Shown here piece by piece: positions 59,402 to 64,000 of a stretch of 64,000 nucleotides of DNA. Where the stretch lies: assembly GCA_033549065.1 (NCBI GenBank), contig JAWSUE010000007.1, positions 85,874 to 149,873 on the forward strand, written 5' to 3'. The DNA comes from Bacillota bacterium (lineage in GTDB: Bacteria; Bacillota; Dethiobacteria; DTU022). The position numbers were made by a program, and so were the translations under genes. The notes under the pieces were generated by a model. That model ran no database searches. It was given only the letters and a program-made list of their open reading frames with translations, and had not been told where the DNA came from. Each line of letters opens with the position of its first letter. Within the stretch, counting starts at the first letter, position 1.

Positions 59402-61441
59402 ATGAGCAGATACAGAGTATCCGTAGATATCGGTGGCACTTTTACCGACTTTGTCTTTTACGACACTGAGACTAACGAACAGAAGGAAGGCAAAGCCCTG
59501 ACCACACCAGATAACCTCACCGACTCGGTAATCAGTGGCCTTGGCCTTGAGATGAAAGATCTTTCCGAAGTCGATTTCTTCGTGCACGGAACAACCGTTG
59601 GCCTTAACTCGTTACTCCAGCGCAAGGGTTCCCGCGTAGCGCTGATTACAACCAGGGGTTTTAAAGATGTTTATGAAATTGCCAGGGGTAACCGCAAGGA
59701 GATGTACAACCTGCGATTCAGCAAGCCGACCCCCCTGTTGAAAAGAATAGATGTATATGAAGTTGATGAAAGGGTTCTCTTTAATGGCGCTATCGAAAAA
59801 CCCCTTGACAAAAAAAGTGTAATTAAAGCGGCAGAAGAGATCAAGGCTGGAGATTATGAATCAATCGCTGTCTGCTTGATCAATGCCTACATCAATCCCG
59901 TTCATGAAGAAGAGATTGAGAAAATTCTCAAAGATTTAACTGAAAAGCCTCTTTCCCTGTCCCACCGGATAGCCCGGGAATGGAGGGAGTATGAAAGGAC
60001 CAGTACAACCATAATCAACGCCTACATTGCCCCCATCGTCAAGGAATACCTAAAAATCCTGGAGCAGCGGACGAGGGATAACGAGTTTAAAAACCCCATC
60101 CATATCATGCAGTCAGGAGGTGGGGTAATCACCTCGTCCATAGCCAAAGATTCCCCAATACAGACCCTGCTCTCGGGACCTGTCGGTGGCGCCCTGGCCA
60201 ACAAGTACCTCTCCGACACCCTTGGTTACCAGAACCTGATCGGGGTTGATATGGGTGGGACCAGTTACGATGTAAGCATGATCATCGGCGGCCGTCCCGA
60301 TGTATCAACCGAAACCATTTTCGAAGGCTTTCCCATTTTAACCCCCATGGTTAACATCTACACAATCGGTGCAGGAGGGGGCAGTATCGCCTGGATCGAA
60401 GGCGGTGGCTTAAGAGTAGGCCCCATAAGTGCCGGAGCTAAACCTGGCCCGGCCTGTTATGACCGGGGAGGCACCGAACCGACCATTACTGACGCAAACG
60501 TAGTCCTCGGACGGATCGATGTTGACGGGTTTCTCGGCGGCAGCCTTCGCCTGAACAAAGATAAAGCAATCGAAGCAGTGCAAAAGATTGCCAATCGGCT
60601 CAACTTAAGTGTAATTGAAACAGCCGAGGGGATCTGCAAGGTGGCCGACGCCAAAATGGCCGATGCCATCCGTCAGCTGACCGTCCGCAAGGGTATCGAT
60701 CCCCGCGAGTTTGTCCTAGTTGCCTTCGGCGGAGCCGGCCCGATGCACGCCTGTCTCACAGCCGAGGAACTGGGCATTGAAACCATACTTGTTCCTGAAC
60801 TGCCCGGTGTGCTTTCAGCCTGGGGTATGCACCAGTCCGATCTGCGTCTTGATACGGTGCGTACCATGAAGAAGATTGTTGATACCGTAGATCCACAGGA
60901 GGTAAGCGAGCAGTACCAGACAATGATTGCAGAAATTGAACCTATGCTTCTTCAGCAGCATATCGAAGAAAACAGAATAGAATACTCACGTGTGGCCGAT
61001 GTTCGCTATTTTGGCCAGGAATATACCGTGCATGTTCCCTTCCAGAACGGACCGGTGACCAGGCAAACCTTAAGCGATCTTAGAGAACTCTTCTACGAGA
61101 TGCATCATCAAATTTATGGTCACAGCAACAAGGTGGAACCGGTTGAAATAGTCAACCTTCGCTTGGTTGGTATAGGCAAACTGGAAAAGACACCGAAAAA
61201 TAAAGATGAAACAATCCATGGCGACAAACCGGTTGCCCGCAAGGTTGCCAAAGCTGTATTTTACAACCGCGAATATGATACAGCCATCTACCGGCGTGGT
61301 GAGCTGAAAACAGGCCAGAACCTGGACGGTCCGGCCATTGTCGAGGAAAAAACAGCCACCACAGTTGTCCCACCGGGTTACAGCGTAAAGGTTGACCCAT
61401 ATGGAAACCTGCTGATTAACAAGCAAGGGGAGGGTGCCTGA
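59402..61441 (+). CDS. Hydantoinase/oxoprolinase-family subunit A (HyuA)
   Basis: 679 residues. The ATP-binding actin-like fold is marked by VDIGGTFTDFVFYD at the start, FFVHGTTVGLNSLLQRKGSR, GPVGGALANKY and LIGVDMGGTSYDVSMI. The C-terminal region (RYFGQEYTVHVPF; GPAIVEEKTATTVVPPGYS) is complete. HyuA/HyuB enzymes cleave cyclic amides or carboxylate ketones with ATP: N-methylhydantoinase, 5-oxoprolinase and acetone carboxylase are members. The ATG at 59402 is preferred because GGAG lies six bases upstream; one at 59390 abuts the same purine run. Confidence 0.93.
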   Translation: MSRYRVSVDIGGTFTDFVFYDTETNEQKEGKALTTPDNLTDSVISGLGLEMKDLSEVDFFVHGTTVGLNSLLQRKGSRVALITTRGFKDVYEIARGNRKEMYNLRFSKPTPLLKRIDVYEVDERVLFNGAIEKPLDKKSVIKAAEEIKAGDYESIAVCLINAYINPVHEEEIEKILKDLTEKPLSLSHRIAREWREYERTSTTIINAYIAPIVKEYLKILEQRTRDNEFKNPIHIMQSGGGVITSSIAKDSPIQTLLSGPVGGALANKYLSDTLGYQNLIGVDMGGTSYDVSMIIGGRPDVSTETIFEGFPILTPMVNIYTIGAGGGSIAWIEGGGLRVGPISAGAKPGPACYDRGGTEPTITDANVVLGRIDVDGFLGGSLRLNKDKAIEAVQKIANRLNLSVIETAEGICKVADAKMADAIRQLTVRKGIDPREFVLVAFGGAGPMHACLTAEELGIETILVPELPGVLSAWGMHQSDLRLDTVRTMKKIVDTVDPQEVSEQYQTMIAEIEPMLLQQHIEENRIEYSRVADVRYFGQEYTVHVPFQNGPVTRQTLSDLRELFYEMHHQIYGHSNKVEPVEIVNLRLVGIGKLEKTPKNKDETIHGDKPVARKVAKAVFYNREYDTAIYRRGELKTGQNLDGPAIVEEKTATTVVPPGYSVKVDPYGNLLINKQGEGA

Positions 61442-61442
61442 G

Positions 61443-63182
61443 ATGAAAAAACAGGATTTTGTAGAAAACCCCATTGTCACTGAAATTATCCGTAACGCAC
61501 TTGTTTCGGCGGCCAATGAAATGAACGAGAGCCTTTTTAGAAGCGCCTATTCGCCGGTTATCTATGAAATGAAAGACTGCGCCGTAGCCATCTTCAACGA
61601 GAAACTGCAGAGCCTGGGGCAGTCGCAGGGTGTTCCCCTTTTTCTGGGCAACCTGGAAGAATCGGTCAAGTATGCCACAGAATATTTCGGGGGCTATGAC
61701 TTTTATAAAGAAGGCGATATCTTCGTTTTAAACGATTCATATATTACTGGAACGCACGTTAACGACATTACCGTCTTTGCCCCTATATTCTATGAAGGAG
61801 CGCTGGTCGGTTTTTCGGCCAACCGAGCCCACTGGCTCGATGTGGGTTCAAAAGATCCCGGGGCTCCGATGAACTCTACCGAGATATTCCAGGAAGGAAT
61901 CCGGCTCGGTCCGATCAAGCTAGCCGATCGGGGTGAATTCAGGACCGACATAATTGACACCATCTGTCTGAACAGCCGCTTCCCCCGCAATGCCAGGGGA
62001 GATCTCTACGCCCAGATCGCCGCCTGTAAAACAGGAGAGAAAAGGTTCATGGAAATTCTCGATCGCTTCTCTCTTGAAACAGTGAGAAGGGCTACTGTTG
62101 ATATCTTCAGGCAGTCCGAAAATATCGAAAGGGAAGTAATCGCCAAAATACCCGAAGGGTCATACACTGCCGAGGGATTTTGTGACAACGACGGCTACAA
62201 TGATAAGCCGGTTCATGTTAAAGTTGCTATCACAGTTGAAAACGGTGACATCTATATCGATCTCGCCGGTTCAAGCGAAATGTCCGAAGGAAATGTCAAC
62301 TGCGGCTTTGCCCAGACCATATCAGCCTGCCGGTTAGCATACAAAATGATTGTCCAGCCTTTTGGACCGGTTACCGGTGGTTCCTTCAAACCGCTGCATG
62401 TAACCGCTCCGGAAAGAACAATCTTTACGGCAGTGGAACCGGCTGCCTGTGCCTGGTACTTTACCCACCTGGGTCTACTGATCGATCTGATCATGAAAGC
62501 CCTGCAGGATGCCATACCCGACATGGTTGGCGCCGCCCACTATGGTGACTCAATGGTCATCTATCTGACCGGTTATAACCCTGAAAATGGCGAGCGGTTC
62601 TTCTCCGTCGAGCCGACCGTCGGTGGTTGGGGTGCATTGAGCAACAAAGATGGAGTCGATTGTCTGATCAACACCGTCAATGGTGATTTCAAAAACCTCC
62701 CTGTCGAGATTTTCGAAAATGAAACACCGGCCAAGATCACCCGCTACGAGATGCGCCAGGATTCTGAAGGTCCCGGTAAAAACCGGGGAGGACTGGGTGT
62801 AATCAGGGAATACGAAATGTCGGCTGATAATGTGGAACTTTACTCTTGGTTTGAAAGATCGAAGGACCCGGCCTGGGGTATCCGCGGGGGGAAAAGCGCC
62901 CGACCGCCGATCATCACTATCAAGGACAATAAAGGTAATGTCGTTGATGAACTACTCAAGACTAACGGATATATTCTAAAAAAAGGTTGGACAGTCCAGC
63001 TAAATACCGGCGGCGGTGGTGGTTACGGAGAACCCTTTGAGCGTGAATCTGAAAAGGTTCTTGAAGACTACCGGCAGGGCTACATTTCCCGTGAACATGC
63101 CCGTAAGGCTTATGGAGTTGAGATTTCTGACTCGGGCGAAATAGATGCTGAAAAAACAGTTATCCTGCGCGCAGAAAAGTAA
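61443..63182 (+). CDS. Hydantoinase/oxoprolinase-family subunit B (HyuB)
   Basis: 579 residues. Family landmarks are RNALVSAANEMNESLFRSAY, LNDSYITGTHVNDITVF, HWLDVGSKDPGAPMNST, and the glycine-rich NTGGGGGYGEPFERE near the C-terminus. It pairs with HyuA to form the catalytic complex. The ATG at 61443 follows GGGGAGG, and the gene starts immediately after the hyuA stop. It lacks the third (gamma) subunit gene expected for acetone carboxylase. The substrate is not identifiable. Confidence 0.93.
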   Translation: MKKQDFVENPIVTEIIRNALVSAANEMNESLFRSAYSPVIYEMKDCAVAIFNEKLQSLGQSQGVPLFLGNLEESVKYATEYFGGYDFYKEGDIFVLNDSYITGTHVNDITVFAPIFYEGALVGFSANRAHWLDVGSKDPGAPMNSTEIFQEGIRLGPIKLADRGEFRTDIIDTICLNSRFPRNARGDLYAQIAACKTGEKRFMEILDRFSLETVRRATVDIFRQSENIEREVIAKIPEGSYTAEGFCDNDGYNDKPVHVKVAITVENGDIYIDLAGSSEMSEGNVNCGFAQTISACRLAYKMIVQPFGPVTGGSFKPLHVTAPERTIFTAVEPAACAWYFTHLGLLIDLIMKALQDAIPDMVGAAHYGDSMVIYLTGYNPENGERFFSVEPTVGGWGALSNKDGVDCLINTVNGDFKNLPVEIFENETPAKITRYEMRQDSEGPGKNRGGLGVIREYEMSADNVELYSWFERSKDPAWGIRGGKSARPPIITIKDNKGNVVDELLKTNGYILKKGWTVQLNTGGGGGYGEPFERESEKVLEDYRQGYISREHARKAYGVEISDSGEIDAEKTVILRAEK

Positions 63183-63194
63183 AGGCTAAATTTT

Positions 63195-63268
63195 CGGGTA
63201 GCCCCATTTCTATTATTAGATTTCCCGGCACCCCTCAATGTCAGAAATCAAAGGATGGGGCTTACCCG
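63195..63268 (+). promoter_or_regulatory. Inverted repeat covering the ribosome binding site of the next gene
   Basis: CGGGTA-GCCCCAT (63195-63207) pairs with ATGGGGC-t-TACCCG (63255-63268), 13 pairs with one bulge. The right arm contains the GGATGGGG ribosome binding site and ends exactly at the ATG (63269), so folding would hide the start of the 71-residue gene. Confidence 0.6.
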
Positions 63269-63484
63269 ATGTTTAATTTCTACAAAGAACTGCAAAAACA
63301 CCTGGGTGTTCCGGTGATCGACGCCGTTCTTGCCCCGCTGAAATACGTCGAATTTCTCGTGGAAGTTAATCAGAAATTCGGCTGGATGCACTCAAAGAAG
63401 TACGGTTATAAAACACCCCCGGCTTCAGAGATAAGGGAGTGGGGACTCTCCGGTCATTATGGGTTTGGAAGCCTGTGGGAATGA
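63269..63484 (+). CDS. Unrecognised 71-residue protein next to hyuAB
   Basis: A short soluble protein rich in aromatic residues: FYKELQKHLGVPVIDAVLAP, then LKYVEFLVEVNQKFGWMHSK, KYGYKTPPASEI and REWGLSGHYGFGSLWE. No cysteine pairs, signal peptide or membrane helix. I know no family with this pattern. Its place 86 bases after hyuB and its own structured ribosome binding site suggest a translationally controlled partner of the HyuAB system. Confidence 0.6.
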   Translation: MFNFYKELQKHLGVPVIDAVLAPLKYVEFLVEVNQKFGWMHSKKYGYKTPPASEIREWGLSGHYGFGSLWE

Positions 63485-63528
63485 TATTTCAACTATATAG
63501 CTGGTTTCGCCATCTGTTGTCAGAATAT

Positions 63529-63557
63529 TTGTAACTTAACAAAATGAGGTTTATAAT
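63529..63557 (+). promoter_or_regulatory. Promoter of the universal stress protein gene
   Basis: TTGTAA (63529-63534) and TATAAT (63552-63557) with a 17-base spacer, about 125 bases before the start codon. Confidence 0.55.
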
Positions 63558-63682
63558 AAAGGTGTAAGATTTATGGGGTTTTTCCTTGGAAGCACTTTGC
63601 TCGCATTAATAGACTTTTCCGTTTCAGTATCCAGGAGAATGGTAGGAGTTTAACAAAATCCTGAGAAAAAGGAGCGGTTTAA

Positions 63683-64000
63683 ATGAAAATTTTAGTTTGC
63701 ACCGATGGATCCGAATCCAGCAAAAAAGCCTATAAGAAAGCAGCCGAGATAGCGGAAGGCTGCCAGGCCAGTGAGCTGGCCGTAATCCACGTTCATCAAA
63801 GCAAGTTTCAACTTGCTACAACTTTGGGTGGAAGAAGTTATACAGTGACGGAAGAGGAGAAGGAAATAATCAGGCGGCTCTACGAAGAAGAGAAACAGGA
63901 TAGAAATAAACTTCTGGAAGAAGCCCGGGAATTATTTGAAGAAAAAGGATTAAAGGCGCGCACGATCTTAAAAGAAGGTCATCCTGCGCATACGATCGTG
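63683..64000 (+). CDS. Universal stress protein UspA family (3' end outside window)
   Basis: The first 106 codons are present without a stop. They start MKILVCTDGSESSKKAYKKA, the usual first strand and ATP-site Asp of the Usp fold, and continue LAVIHVHQSKFQ and a charged helical insertion (EEKEIIRRLYEEEKQDRN) before RTILKEGHPAHTIV. Usp proteins bind ATP or AMP and respond to stress. AAAGGAGCGG precedes the ATG. The truncation is only the window edge. Confidence 0.9.
   Translation, partial: MKILVCTDGSESSKKAYKKAAEIAEGCQASELAVIHVHQSKFQLATTLGGRSYTVTEEEKEIIRRLYEEEKQDRNKLLEEARELFEEKGLKARTILKEGHPAHTIV

Noticed and set aside
61443..63484. Acetone carboxylase with gamma subunit
   Set aside because: The downstream 71-residue protein is far shorter than the gamma subunit and lacks its cysteine pairs.
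1..64000. CRISPR arrays, tRNA or rRNA genes, intact insertion sequences, prophage
   Set aside because: No regularly spaced repeats, cloverleaf or rRNA sequence, transposase or phage gene was seen when reading both strands.

Overview
The window looks like a chromosomal segment of a Gram-positive anaerobe of the Firmicutes, probably Clostridia in the broad sense. The evidence is the cdaA-cdaR-glmM-glmS cell-wall and c-di-AMP block, strong AGGAGG-type ribosome binding sites, frequent TTG and GTG starts, CstA, DUF5050, DUF2975/HTH and PadR/HAAS gene pairs, molybdate or tungstate uptake, radical SAM enzymes and a gene that appears to encode selenocysteine. I cannot name the genus. No rRNA, tRNA, CRISPR array, prophage or intact transposase was found.

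Layout. 1-3.1 kb (minus): a second moeA-like gene cut by the edge, moeA behind a Moco-type riboswitch, a two-gene chromate transporter and a MarR regulator. 3.3-5.8 kb: Memo-AMMECR1 fusion plus its radical SAM partner. 5.9-10.8 kb: cdaA, cdaR, glmM, glmS (c-di-AMP synthesis and the first steps to UDP-GlcNAc). 10.8-13.7 kb: a 46-residue membrane protein, a bacterial GlnRS, a decapitated zinc-ribbon remnant and a YgjP-like metallopeptidase. 13.8-21.6 kb (mostly minus): PadR/HAAS pair, M42 peptidase, ABC-2 exporter, a decayed alpha/beta hydrolase, FMN-binding and membrane proteins, a palindromic repeat and a RidA-like protein. 21.8-24.7 kb: cation antiporter, CorA and a spermidine-synthase-like protein.

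24.7-28.6 kb is a molybdate or tungstate operon (molybdopterin-binding protein, modA, modB, modC). A ModE-like palindrome lies in its leader, within helices that pair in pseudoknot order. Next on the minus strand is a peroxiredoxin-like gene with an in-frame TGA at the catalytic cysteine position and a hairpin just after it, which I read as a selenoprotein. Then come an iron-sulfur flavoprotein remnant and cstA, whose leader holds a perfect ribosome binding site driving a two-codon ORF.

31-54 kb is a mosaic: aldo/keto reductase, a ThDP enzyme with an alcohol dehydrogenase, tag, two half-permeases, DUF2975/HTH, a TetR plus radical SAM/SPASM pair with a 24-base operator, SppA, a cell-wall amidase, a cation diffusion facilitator under a NiCo-type riboswitch, lipoproteins and a DUF5050 beta-propeller. 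54.8-63.5 kb is one coherent module: an Rbs-type ABC importer (minus), a divergent XRE-cupin regulator, hydantoinase/oxoprolinase-type HyuA and HyuB, and a 71-residue protein I do not recognise. A universal stress protein runs off the end.

The most interesting signals are the hidden selenoprotein, a family of palindromic repeats with a constant GGGGACGG core and covarying outer stems (about 21.1, 42.2 and 51.1 kb), the molybdate-operon leader, the cstA leader and the HyuAB module. Four gene remnants in 64 kb point to continuing gene loss.
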